Positions 32,497-41,315 of a stretch of DNA of 64,000 nt are shown piece by piece. The stretch spans positions 1,240,001 to 1,304,000 of the forward strand of contig NC_006042.1 of the NCBI RefSeq assembly GCF_000002515.2, in the 5' to 3' direction. A program made the position numbers and the translations under genes. Under the pieces are notes generated by a model, which saw only the letters and a program-made list of their open reading frames with translations, was not told the DNA's origin and searched no databases. Positions within the stretch are counted from its first letter, which is position 1. The number at the start of each line of letters is the position of its first letter. The stretch comes from Kluyveromyces lactis. Its lineage: Eukaryota; Ascomycota; Saccharomycetes; Saccharomycetales; Saccharomycetaceae.

Positions 32497-33759
32497 TTAT
32501 AGGCTTGTTTCGAATCTCTTTTGTTCTTCTATAGCAGCGACTATATCTTCGTCCAAGATGTCTTCGTACATCGATGTAGGGACGTCAGAAAGACCGGTGC
32601 AAGGTCTTGCTAGGTCAAGAGCTTTGATTCTTGTTTCGTACATAACTTGGCTTGTGTTTCCTTTCACTTTCTTCACTGATATCACTCTCGTCGATTGTGT
32701 GGATTGTGGTATATGTAAGACGTTCGTGTACGTATCTCTTAGTCCGAGGTTTTCGATGAGAAGAATGCGTTCTCTATCGTAGAAAAGATCACTGTTGAAT
32801 CTACTGCATGCAGCAGCATGATGATAGAGCCAGTTCGTAGATGAGATATTGCTTGTTGCCGGGATGTTGTGATTTCTCTTGTCAAAGAATTCTACTGCAT
32901 TTTTGGATGGGTTGACGGATAATTGTTGCGGAATGTCTATTCCAAGGGTATTTCTTCCAGTGACACTTGTGTGTGATGTTTCTCTTGCTGGGGTACCCTC
33001 TTTCACCTTCCCGGATGCACGAAGCTTACCGGCGTAATAATCATCCGTGATGTTTTTACCATCTACAACAACCTTGGCTCCGAATTCTCGGAACACACTC
33101 CTTGCAGTAACTAGCGCAATGATTCTGTTTCTGTACGAATAGGGCAATACACCATTTTTGATGAGATCGTCTCTCTCTGATTGCGAGATAATCAATTTGT
33201 ATAGGTTTGGATGGTACTGGAAGAACAAGTATGAGTCTCTGAACCCAACGGCACGGGCTGGCTCAGTAGAAAGCATGTATTTAACTTCACCTCTGGAAGG
33301 TACCGTGAAAGTTCTGACTACAAATTGTCTTCCCTCTAGAAGATCACCATTCTTGGTGATCTTGGTTTCACCCTCTGGATCCTCAGGTAATGAATACTCG
33401 TCATTCACAATTGGGTATGGAGACCCGTTTTCGTCCACTGGGTACGGTAGTTTCTGTCTTAAGGGATCGTTCAAATCTTCTTCTCTTTTCCTCTTTGAAG
33501 GCCTTCCTCTTGTCGCTAGTACCACTGGAACAGGTGTGCTCGAAGCGGCCTTGCGCTTGGAACGAGATGGTTTACCCTCGTTTTCGATATCAGCATCTGG
33601 GTCATCATCGTAATCATCATCATTGGCTGGTCCAGGGTACTCTTGATCCTTTTCATCATCTTCAATGTCTAACTCGTCTGTATCGATTTTATAGCTGGTT
33701 GCTTTGTTAGCTGAGCGAGAAACCCTCGAGCTCTTCCTGCCTCTTCCTGCTGCTGCCAT
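32497..33759 (-). CDS. NPL6: Npl6/Rsc7, RSC chromatin-remodelling subunit
   Basis: Npl6 (Rsc7) belongs to the fungal-specific module of the RSC nucleosome remodeller. The protein has 420 residues (S. cerevisiae 435). The N-terminal third is acidic and basic low-complexity with an AT-hook-like RGRPSKRKRE. The conserved RSC7/SWP82 core starts around LPYPVDENGSPYPIVNDEY and includes EGRQFVVRTFTVPSRG, YMLSTEPARAVGFRDSYLFFQYHPNLYK and RSVFREFGAKVVVDG. The location between the YTA12 and AIP1 orthologs matches YMR091C (YMR090W is absent here). Confidence 0.95.
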   Translation of the reverse strand: MAAAGRGRKSSRVSRSANKATSYKIDTDELDIEDDEKDQEYPGPANDDDYDDDPDADIENEGKPSRSKRKAASSTPVPVVLATRGRPSKRKREEDLNDPLRQKLPYPVDENGSPYPIVNDEYSLPEDPEGETKITKNGDLLEGRQFVVRTFTVPSRGEVKYMLSTEPARAVGFRDSYLFFQYHPNLYKLIISQSERDDLIKNGVLPYSYRNRIIALVTARSVFREFGAKVVVDGKNITDDYYAGKLRASGKVKEGTPARETSHTSVTGRNTLGIDIPQQLSVNPSKNAVEFFDKRNHNIPATSNISSTNWLYHHAAACSRFNSDLFYDRERILLIENLGLRDTYTNVLHIPQSTQSTRVISVKKVKGNTSQVMYETRIKALDLARPCTGLSDVPTSMYEDILDEDIVAAIEEQKRFETSL

Positions 33760-34109
33760 ATCTGATATAGGAGAAACTCAAGCTTCTTGATTGGTGATTC
33801 CAAATACAGAATTACTAAGGAATGTTATGCGTATATCCGCTTTCAACCGAGCTTTGTTGATCTTGTTTGTTTATATATAAGCTTTGAGAGGCAGGAATCT
33901 GTTCAATGTTCAAGAGAAACATCAAAACGTATGAGATGATAAAGAAGAAAGAACAACTTCAACGGCTTTACTAGAAGCTCTAGATATTTCTGGGGGGGGG
34001 GGCCTTGATGCAACATCTGATCCTCCTATTGTTATTCATTGTCTTATATTTCGTACGTTAACTAACTGTTAAATACTTTTATGTGTTACTGGTAAAAAAT
34101 GTGTCTCAT
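33760..34109. promoter_or_regulatory. NPL6 promoter with G11 tract
   Basis: The spacer contains an uninterrupted run of 11 G at 33992-34002 and is otherwise AT-rich. No RNA gene or ORF is supported. Confidence 0.4.
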
Positions 34110-35972
34110 TCAAAACTCGACGGTCCACCTCTTGATACAGGCGTCCACACCGGCGCTGACGATAGTGGAATCGTTTTCCCATAGTACACTGGACACACCG
34201 TCCTTTTGTGCGTTTAATCTTTTTATCACTTTCATAGGTTTGTTAACAGAGTAGATGAAGATGTTGGTGTCCAGAGAGCCAGTGACAACATAATCTTCCT
34301 CCAAATCATCATCATTTGCAGAAGGTCTCCAGTCAATGGATGTAATTCTGCTTGTGTGGAATGACCATCTCGAGGTCTTGACGTCCTTCGTGTCAAGATC
34401 ATATAGGATAATCTTACCGGACACGTCACCGGCAGCCAAGTACTTTTGTGATGGAGAGAAGGAAAGAGCAGATGGAGTGGCACGTAATGGAGTGGCCAAC
34501 GTGAATGCATCTGATAGGTCAGAAATTTTGAATAGCTGCACGGAGTTGGTTTGTTCGTATGCCACTGCCACGAAAGTAGTTCCCAATGCGAGGGCCCCGA
34601 CAGGTTTATCTAGAGTTATCGATTTCGATAATAGCCCACTCTTGTTATCGATGATCAACAATTCGTTAGTGTTTGTAGCAACAGCCAAAGTGTTATGAGA
34701 GAAAACCGCACATTTAGGTTGCTCTGAGAATTGGTACTTCGTTTCAGCAAGCGCTTTTTCACCATCGATGAAATTCTTCAACGTTTCGTCCCAAGAAACA
34801 CTCGATACCTCGTTATCAGAGTTATCGATGGCCAATACGAGATTACCATGAATATCATGGCTAATAGCATTGACTTCGTCACCTTCTGAATTCCAGGTAA
34901 CAACTCTACCATCGTATGACCCAGACACTAATGGGTTTACCGCCAAAGAAGTAATCCCCTTGTTGTGACCATGAATGAATTTGATGGTATGATCATTTAG
35001 AGACAAAATGCTCAAGGTCCCATCAAGCGTCAATGTTACGATGGAGTTATCCTTAGTGACAACAACACCGACAATTTGATTCGAAACATCTGCACCTAAT
35101 TTCCAAGACTGTTGGAATGGATCATCCAACGACACATCCCACAACCTTGCAGTGCAATCAGCACCCACGGTAACAACTCTAGAAGACTCTTCACCATCGT
35201 CTAACCATGCGACAGCAAACAAACCACCGCCAATTGGAGCCTTTTCAGACTCAATGTATTTGATAAATTCACCAGTCTTACCATCAAAGCAACATATCTT
35301 ACGATCGCTACCGACAGACACAGCATATTTCCCTGCACCTGGAGAGAACTTGACGTCTCTAACGAATTTACCTTGGCCGTGATGCGTTCTATCACTGCTT
35401 GCAAACTTGAAAGGTGGACCCTGGTAAAACACAACAGAACCATCATCACTGACACTGAAAGCTCTCATTGGTCTGCTTTGCTTGAAATGAACTGCATTGA
35501 CTCTTTGAGAGTGACCCGAGACTTCACCTAACGAGTTGCCCGAGTCCCAAGAGACAAACGCACCAAACCTATCACGACCTTCACCAACAACAGCCAATCT
35601 TTTACCCTCAAAATCCCAGGATATATCAGCGACAGGACCAGCGAGCACATGTAGTTCCGACTTAACGTTGTACTCAATTTCTCCAGACTTATCGTCCTGA
35701 TTCCAAGACCAAACGATAACTCTACCGGAATCATCTCCTGAAGCAACATATTGAGACCCCTGGATAGGAGAAAATTTTACAACAGTGACATTACTGGTAC
35801 CATGGCCATTGAATTGAACGACATGTTCACCATCTAAAGATCTAATGATGGCAGATCTACCGCTACCATAAGCTAAACTGTCAGTCTTTGGATCATATGA
35901 TAAATGTGTCGTAAAGTTTCTCTTTGTAGAAGGGAGAGGTGCAAAAACCTTTGCTAAATTAATCGAAACCAT
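34110..35972 (-). CDS. AIP1: Aip1, actin-interacting WD40 protein
   Basis: Aip1 works with cofilin to sever and cap actin filaments at cortical patches. The 620-residue protein (S. cerevisiae 615) is built of two seven-bladed WD40 propellers. Conserved landmarks include [18 protein letters not shown] at the N-terminus, [22 protein letters not shown], the stretch [20 protein letters not shown] and the C-terminal ACIKRW. I place the start at 35972 ([10 protein letters not shown]), which matches the family N-terminus; the open frame continues 39 nt upstream without another ATG. It is divergent from UTP15, as YMR092C is from YMR093W. Confidence 0.97.
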   Translation of the reverse strand: MVSINLAKVFAPLPSTKRNFTTHLSYDPKTDSLAYGSGRSAIIRSLDGEHVVQFNGHGTSNVTVVKFSPIQGSQYVASGDDSGRVIVWSWNQDDKSGEIEYNVKSELHVLAGPVADISWDFEGKRLAVVGEGRDRFGAFVSWDSGNSLGEVSGHSQRVNAVHFKQSRPMRAFSVSDDGSVVFYQGPPFKFASSDRTHHGQGKFVRDVKFSPGAGKYAVSVGSDRKICCFDGKTGEFIKYIESEKAPIGGGLFAVAWLDDGEESSRVVTVGADCTARLWDVSLDDPFQQSWKLGADVSNQIVGVVVTKDNSIVTLTLDGTLSILSLNDHTIKFIHGHNKGITSLAVNPLVSGSYDGRVVTWNSEGDEVNAISHDIHGNLVLAIDNSDNEVSSVSWDETLKNFIDGEKALAETKYQFSEQPKCAVFSHNTLAVATNTNELLIIDNKSGLLSKSITLDKPVGALALGTTFVAVAYEQTNSVQLFKISDLSDAFTLATPLRATPSALSFSPSQKYLAAGDVSGKIILYDLDTKDVKTSRWSFHTSRITSIDWRPSANDDDLEEDYVVTGSLDTNIFIYSVNKPMKVIKRLNAQKDGVSSVLWENDSTIVSAGVDACIKRWTVEF

Positions 35973-36531
35973 ATTATCGCGAGATACTAGATCAATTGAC
36001 TTTTGGAACACTCTGTAAACGCACCAGAAAGACCTCTTCCTGACTCAAACGTGTCCTGTTCTCATGGTTTAGTTTCTTGATAAACTGGTGAGTATAAATA
36101 AATTCCATACATATGGAATGTAAATAGACGAAATAATAACTACTGGGATGCAGAAATACAAAGAAAAGATATCCTAAATACCAGTTAGTATAATGAAAGT
36201 GGTATTGCTGAATACCTGGGAATCAAGAAAATCTGGGAAACCAGGTTAAAAGCAGATAAAGGGCCTTAAAGGCCCTTTATCTGCTTGTAAAGTACAGTGA
36301 ACGGTTATTCTTCTCTGAAAAATCACAATCAACGAGATTCTTCGAGTCTTCAAAGAAAAGAAACCAGATTTTGGAAAAAAAAAATGATTGAAGCCTTAGC
36401 TCATCGCATGGTTGATAAAATAGATTTCCCTGTAATTTGCGAGTTATATCAGTCGGTTTGGTATCGTCAGACTACTGTTAAGTGATAGAGGTGATTCAGG
36501 CGATCAGATTGGTAGAAATATTGTGAAGAAA
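35973..36531. promoter_or_regulatory. AIP1/UTP15 divergent promoter with PAC box and large palindrome
   Basis: A PAC box GCGATGAGCT lies on the minus strand at 36398-36407, about 125 bp before the UTP15 ATG, with an A10 tract near 36375-36384. A 37-bp palindrome at 36250-36286 is described separately. A 62-codon open frame across this region has no family similarity. Confidence 0.6.
36250..36286. repeat. 37-bp palindrome (18-bp perfect arms)
   Basis: Left arm AAGCAGATAAAGGGCCTT (36250-36267), single centre base A (36268), and right arm the exact reverse complement (36269-36286). There are no mismatches. It lies about 245 bp upstream of UTP15 and 280 bp upstream of AIP1. Confidence 0.97.
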
Positions 36532-38094
36532 ATGTCGTCTGTGAGACCTAGAGTGACGCCGGTAAAGGCTCCTGTGTTACCAAAGCAGACCACCCCAGAG
36601 CAGAGGTACTGGAGGTCTTATTCATCTACTCAGCTTGTTAAAGAGCACAATGCAGTGACTCATATTGCCTTCAATCCCCAGCATCCACATGATTTTGCAG
36701 TTACCTCTTCTACTAGGGTACAGGTCTTCTCGTCAAGGACAAGACAAGTGATCAAGACGTTTTCTAGGTTTAAAGATGTGGTGCATTCGGCCACTTTCCG
36801 TCAAGACGGTAAACTTTTAGTAGCAGGTGACGCTACTGGGTTAGTGTCCGTTTATGATAGTTATAATCCACGTACTTTGTTGCTTTCTATACAAGCTTCG
36901 TCGCATCCTACGCATGTGACGAAGTTTCACGATCAGGATAACAAGACTTTGGTGACGGCAAACGACGATAGAGTAGTGAGACTATGGGATGTTTCTCATG
37001 CTTATGAACCCACTTTACAGTTAACTGGAGCATCTGATTATGTTAGATCAGTCTGCTTTGTGCCAAATGCTCCACATATGGTCGCTACAGGGTCGTACGA
37101 TGGAGTAGTTAGATTGTACGATATTAGAACGAAATCAGATAAACCACAGACAACTTTGGATCACGGTCTTCCTGTGGAAGATATCACAGCCATATCTCCT
37201 ACTCAGCTTGCATCGTGTGGTGGTAACGGGTTCAAAGTATGGGACTTGACTAGCGATAGAGCCCTTTGTGAACGTCAAAATTTCGCAAAGACGGTCACCT
37301 GTTTGAATTACACAAATATGGGAGAAGAATCACCAATGAGTTCCGTACTAGTTGCATCCTCGCTTGATGGTCATGTTAAGATCTTTTCCCCGTTGGAGAA
37401 CTTCCAATTCAAGTTTGGCTGGAAGTTTAGCAACGCTGTGCTAAGTTGTGCAGTCTCACCAGGCGATGCGCAAGGTAATAAACATTTCGTTGCAGGTTTA
37501 TCCTCAGGAATTCTAGCCATCAAGACGAAGAAGAAGTCCAAAAAGATTAACCTCGCTGATGTCTCTGATTTGGAGGATTTACCATTACAACAGCAAGAGA
37601 AGTCTGCGAAATCCAACAATTTCCAGAGAATGATGAGAGGGTCCGAATACAGAGGTGATCAAGAGCATATTATACACAACGATAAGCCAAATCCTCAGCG
37701 TAAGTTGCGTCAATTCGAAAGGCATATCAACCAATTCAAATGGTCTGACGCATTAGATTCTGCATTTATCCCCGGTATGGCTAAAGAATTAACTTTAACG
37801 GTATTACAAGAACTAAGGAAAAGAGGTAAAATCAAGGTTGCATTATACGGTAGAGACGAAAGTTCTCTAGAACCACTACTCAACTGGTGCTTGAAGGGAA
37901 TAGAAGATGTTAGAAGTGCACCAATTGTTGCAGACTGGATTGCGGTTGTAATTGAACTCTACGGTAGTGTACTGGAGAAGTCCCCAGTACTTGAAGAGAT
38001 GGTAATCACTCTAAAGAAAAGAGTAAGGGAAGAGATCCGCAAAGCAAAAGAAGCACAAAAGATAGAGGGTATGCTCCAATTGTTAACAAACTGA
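36532..38094 (+). CDS. UTP15: Utp15, t-UTP/UtpA component
   Basis: Utp15 belongs to the UtpA (t-UTP) subcomplex that links rDNA transcription to SSU processome assembly in the nucleolus. The 520-residue protein (S. cerevisiae 513) starts MSSVRPRVTPVKAPVLPKQTTPEQRYWRSY. It continues as a WD40 propeller (about 60-340) and ends in the all-helical UTP15 C-terminal domain (about 375-520, with FERHINQFKWSDALDSAF and MAKELTLTVLQELRKRGK). The final MLQLLTN matches S. cerevisiae MLQLLTS. The start is the ATG at 36532, since the three codons upstream in frame contain no ATG. A PAC box supports ribosome-biogenesis regulation. Confidence 0.98.
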   Translation: MSSVRPRVTPVKAPVLPKQTTPEQRYWRSYSSTQLVKEHNAVTHIAFNPQHPHDFAVTSSTRVQVFSSRTRQVIKTFSRFKDVVHSATFRQDGKLLVAGDATGLVSVYDSYNPRTLLLSIQASSHPTHVTKFHDQDNKTLVTANDDRVVRLWDVSHAYEPTLQLTGASDYVRSVCFVPNAPHMVATGSYDGVVRLYDIRTKSDKPQTTLDHGLPVEDITAISPTQLASCGGNGFKVWDLTSDRALCERQNFAKTVTCLNYTNMGEESPMSSVLVASSLDGHVKIFSPLENFQFKFGWKFSNAVLSCAVSPGDAQGNKHFVAGLSSGILAIKTKKKSKKINLADVSDLEDLPLQQQEKSAKSNNFQRMMRGSEYRGDQEHIIHNDKPNPQRKLRQFERHINQFKWSDALDSAFIPGMAKELTLTVLQELRKRGKIKVALYGRDESSLEPLLNWCLKGIEDVRSAPIVADWIAVVIELYGSVLEKSPVLEEMVITLKKRVREEIRKAKEAQKIEGMLQLLTN

Positions 38095-38243
38095 TAAAAT
38101 CCTTTCTACACTGATCTATAACAAAAAGGAATGCGTGTAAAAGATTATATTTATTTACATTTATAGTACATAGACTGCAACAACTGTATCATCCCGTTCG
38201 TTACGTCTGTTTCTTTGTTTTTAACGTTCTGACTTTGAAGAAA

Positions 38244-39317
38244 TCACCTTCTTCCTCTCCATTTACTGGCTCTGTTTCTTCCTGCCTTTGTTGGAAGATT
38301 CAAACGCTTGAAGTTGTTGCTAACAAGGTTGTATTTACTCTTACGTTGCTTCTTCTTTACGGGTGGATTGGATTGTTGTTCAGAGTCAGACTCACTTTCT
38401 TCCACTTCTTTACCCAGCATTTTATTGTACTCACGTTCCTTCAACTTTGCTAGCTGTTCATGAACATTTTTGTCTGGAATGTTGGTCGACTTCTCGTTTA
38501 ATGCTGCTGGTCTCATCTTCGCTTTTGTTCTTTTCTTTATGGTTTTAACTTTCCGCACATAATTGCTCTCAGTTTCATTGCCGACAGTTCCCTCGTCCCC
38601 CTCTTCAATTATATCCATATGTTCTTCCTGCATCAGCTTTTCCATAAGCGTTCTAATCGCAGTGAATTCGCTGAAATCTTCTGGGTTAGATTCGAATTCG
38701 TCTTTTATAATGGCATGTTCCTTCGCTAATTGGGACAGTGTCTTCACCGGCCTTTTAATCAGCGGCGATGGGCTGAAGGGAGAACTTTTCAAATCCAGGG
38801 TTCTACCAAGCGTCTTTGGTGTTTCTGACAACTGCAATCCAATATCGCCGATCCGCATTGGGGAGTTTGGTCCATATTTCGGTCTTGACACAACAATATT
38901 CGCAGATAGATTTGGAACTTGCTTCATTGGAGAAGAGTTCGGCGTTATTGAGAAGTTCAATTGGCGCCTTACCAGGTCATTTGATCTTACTGGCGAGCCA
39001 ACTATATCTTCTTGATCCGACTGGTGAGTTTTCATGGCAGACACTTGCATCTCAAATATACTAACTAATTTCCCATTCATTTGAGGAGTCGGTCCGAATT
39101 CAGCCTTTGTGTTATTCACATGCGACTTCACTGGTGTTTGCTCTACGTTAACCTCCACCGATGGTTTAACAGTAGCATCCTTCTTGAGCTGTGCATACTG
39201 TTTATACTTTCTCTTGACCTCTTTATCCTTTTTTATATCATCTTTCTCAGGAAGCCTTCCATGCTCTTTCTCGAAAGCACGCTCCCACAGCTTGATCTCA
39301 ATCTTAAGAGCATCCAT
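38244..39317 (-). CDS. SLD2: Sld2, CDK-regulated DNA replication initiation factor
   Basis: Sld2 (Drc1), once phosphorylated by S-phase CDK, binds Dpb11 and with Sld3 recruits GINS and polymerase epsilon to origins. The 357-residue protein (S. cerevisiae 453) is short for the family. Its N-terminus, DALKIEIKLWERAFEKEHGRLPEKDDIKKDKEVKRKYKQYAQLKK when read in pieces, matches the RecQ4-like Sld2 motif. Many SP/TP sites follow (for example SPVRSND, SSPMKQ, SSPFSPSP), as expected for a CDK target. The tail is basic. The start at 39317 matches the family; the open frame reaches 60 codons further upstream but that part reads as promoter. A perfect MCB box (ACGCGT, 39421-39426) lies upstream. Confidence 0.93.
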   Translation of the reverse strand: MDALKIEIKLWERAFEKEHGRLPEKDDIKKDKEVKRKYKQYAQLKKDATVKPSVEVNVEQTPVKSHVNNTKAEFGPTPQMNGKLVSIFEMQVSAMKTHQSDQEDIVGSPVRSNDLVRRQLNFSITPNSSPMKQVPNLSANIVVSRPKYGPNSPMRIGDIGLQLSETPKTLGRTLDLKSSPFSPSPLIKRPVKTLSQLAKEHAIIKDEFESNPEDFSEFTAIRTLMEKLMQEEHMDIIEEGDEGTVGNETESNYVRKVKTIKKRTKAKMRPAALNEKSTNIPDKNVHEQLAKLKEREYNKMLGKEVEESESDSEQQSNPPVKKKQRKSKYNLVSNNFKRLNLPTKAGRNRASKWRGRR

Positions 39318-39516
39318 ACTAGCGCTTGATATCACGAGTAACAACGGTGCATTTACTGTATCTGTCTCTTTTATTCCATTCATAAAGGTCGTTAGAATAA
39401 AGGCAAAGAACGAAATTAAAACGCGTAAATTATTGAAGTTTCCCATGAAGAAGAATAAAGAGAAATGAGCTGCAAAAGATTCACGATCACAGGTCAATCA
39501 GGGCACATGAGATGGA
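39318..39516. promoter_or_regulatory. SLD2/CTF13 divergent promoter with MCB box
   Basis: ACGCGT at 39421-39426 is a perfect MluI cell-cycle box, 104 bp from the SLD2 ATG and 91 bp from CTF13. SLD2 fits the MBF-controlled replication gene class. Confidence 0.6.
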
Positions 39517-40686
39517 ATGTTTGATACCAAGCTGTTCCTCAGTTTACCAATCGATATACGGTATACTGTTTACTTCTTTTTGGGCGACGTTGTGCAAAAT
39601 GTAAGACCACCTGCTAAATCAGATATCTTTAACGATGAGCTTATTGCCTATCCTAATATAAGGGAGTTCAATCAATCTCTGGTGGATAAGTACTCTAAAC
39701 ATATTGGTGTATATGACTATATACCAAATTTCATTCCCAATTGGTGCCGAGACTTCGATTTGCTTCGACATGACATAATACTTACTGATCGACTGCGGGT
39801 TTGTTTACAATATGAGGAACAATGGTTTAGTGTCCAATGGATCGTAGTGTCAGGTGAGCTTGAAATAGGAATATTCACTACAGATGAGCAGTTTCTACAG
39901 GTGAGTTATACCATTAACGAGTATTGCCATCTTTTGAGTATTGCACAACAAGATTTGAGGTTAGGAATTAACGTCAGTGATATCAATGATGTCAATGAAT
40001 TATGCAAAGAGATACAACACCGCTGGCTATTTGATACAGTTTCATATATTAGTTTCATCAATTGCTGGGATTTAGATCATGAGAACGTCGTTTCTATCAT
40101 TCCATGCATGGAGTCGTTCAATAACTTGCACATGCTTCGCATTGAATCGAAGAACATGTTTAATAACCTGATTAATACTCAAGGAGTTCGAGAGAACCCT
40201 GGTAAGACAATAGTATACAATGTCCGACAAAATATATTCGAATTAGAGCTGTATACGTTGAGGGATTTGGGGTACAAATCTGTTGTTGATTTACAAAAAT
40301 GGGAACAACTTCAATGTCTTTCCTTATCAGGTTGCGAATTCATAGACCTCAATAACCTTATTTTACCACAACATTGCAAGATGTTGATATTAAAAGAAGT
40401 GAAGTATATCATATGGTGGGACCTGTCTCATCTGTTGAAACGAATCAGGCCTCAATGGATTATAAATGGTCAGGTGAAAAAACCCACGAAGAAAGAAGAA
40501 GAAGAGGAATCAGAATGGTATAACCTTTATTTAGAAGTGGTACAAACATACCAACCTCTGAATTTCATAGAACTGCACAACGCCAAGCGAGTTAAAGGAA
40601 ATCTAATATTACCTGCTCGTTTAGTAACCGAATCTAGAATAAAGATTTCTAATGGGACTAAGGTAGATTCTGTTTTACTGATATAA
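39517..40686 (+). CDS. CTF13: Ctf13, F-box subunit of the CBF3 kinetochore complex
   Basis: Ctf13 is the F-box/leucine-rich-repeat subunit of CBF3, which binds CDEIII of point centromeres; with Skp1 it is activated before assembly. The 389-residue protein is shorter than S. cerevisiae Ctf13 (478) and lacks its Ser/Asp-rich insert. The F-box begins LFLSLPIDIRYTVYFFLG, matching S. cerevisiae RFLELPIDIRKEVYF. GVRENPGKTIVYNVR and the final SVLLI also match. Its presence implies point centromeres, as expected for Kluyveromyces. Its position next to the UTP15/SLD2 orthologs matches YMR094W. Confidence 0.93.
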   Translation: MFDTKLFLSLPIDIRYTVYFFLGDVVQNVRPPAKSDIFNDELIAYPNIREFNQSLVDKYSKHIGVYDYIPNFIPNWCRDFDLLRHDIILTDRLRVCLQYEEQWFSVQWIVVSGELEIGIFTTDEQFLQVSYTINEYCHLLSIAQQDLRLGINVSDINDVNELCKEIQHRWLFDTVSYISFINCWDLDHENVVSIIPCMESFNNLHMLRIESKNMFNNLINTQGVRENPGKTIVYNVRQNIFELELYTLRDLGYKSVVDLQKWEQLQCLSLSGCEFIDLNNLILPQHCKMLILKEVKYIIWWDLSHLLKRIRPQWIINGQVKKPTKKEEEEESEWYNLYLEVVQTYQPLNFIELHNAKRVKGNLILPARLVTESRIKISNGTKVDSVLLI

Positions 40687-40855
40687 GAGAATTGTGTCCA
40701 ATGTGTACGATAAATATGTCAATTCATTAGCGCGAGAGAAACAGAGAACAAATGTACATATAGACTTATAAATAAGAGCAATATAATGAATATAGATAGG
40801 GAGAGTAATTTCGTGTCATTCATTTCATCAAACGAGATTGGAGGACCGTGAATAC

Positions 40856-40891
<36 letters not shown>

Positions 40892-41315
40892 TCGGTGGGT
40901 AATAAAGGTAAATTATTGTGTCGTTAAAACATTATTGTCATTGGAATCGTTGGAAGGGGTCATTAAAAGGGGGTGCTTGACGTACTCATTATTCGAGAAT
41001 AATAACGGTGTTAAATGAAGGAAAAACATGGTTAGCGGGGATAACATAATTGACAAATCGTCAAAGAAAGGATGGGAAACAATAAGGCTGACTACAACTT
41101 GGAATTGAAAATGTAAGGGTGGAATGAAAGTAAGCACATGTTGCGGCAAAAGATAACAGCAACAGATTAGAATGGAATATGACAAAATTAACACGATATC
41201 CGAAATGTTACTAAATTTCAGCCTTTGGTCAACAAAGCTCACGTATATGCTTTTTTGTAGAACACTAGAAACAAAAGCAGAGTTTAGCGATTGTAATATG
41301 CAGAATAAGAAAGTG
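40687..41315. other. CTF13/HAP4 convergent spacer with AAT microsatellite
   Basis: This is the 3' space between convergent genes. An AAT trinucleotide repeat (about nine units, 40856-40884) is followed by an A8 run. A hydrophobic 109-codon open frame on the minus strand has no ATG at its start and no family similarity, so it is left out. Confidence 0.5.

Noticed and set aside
40913-41242. Hydrophobic 109-codon open frame between CTF13 and HAP4
   Set aside because: It has no ATG at its start, and AT-rich 3' DNA read in antisense readily gives hydrophobic codons.
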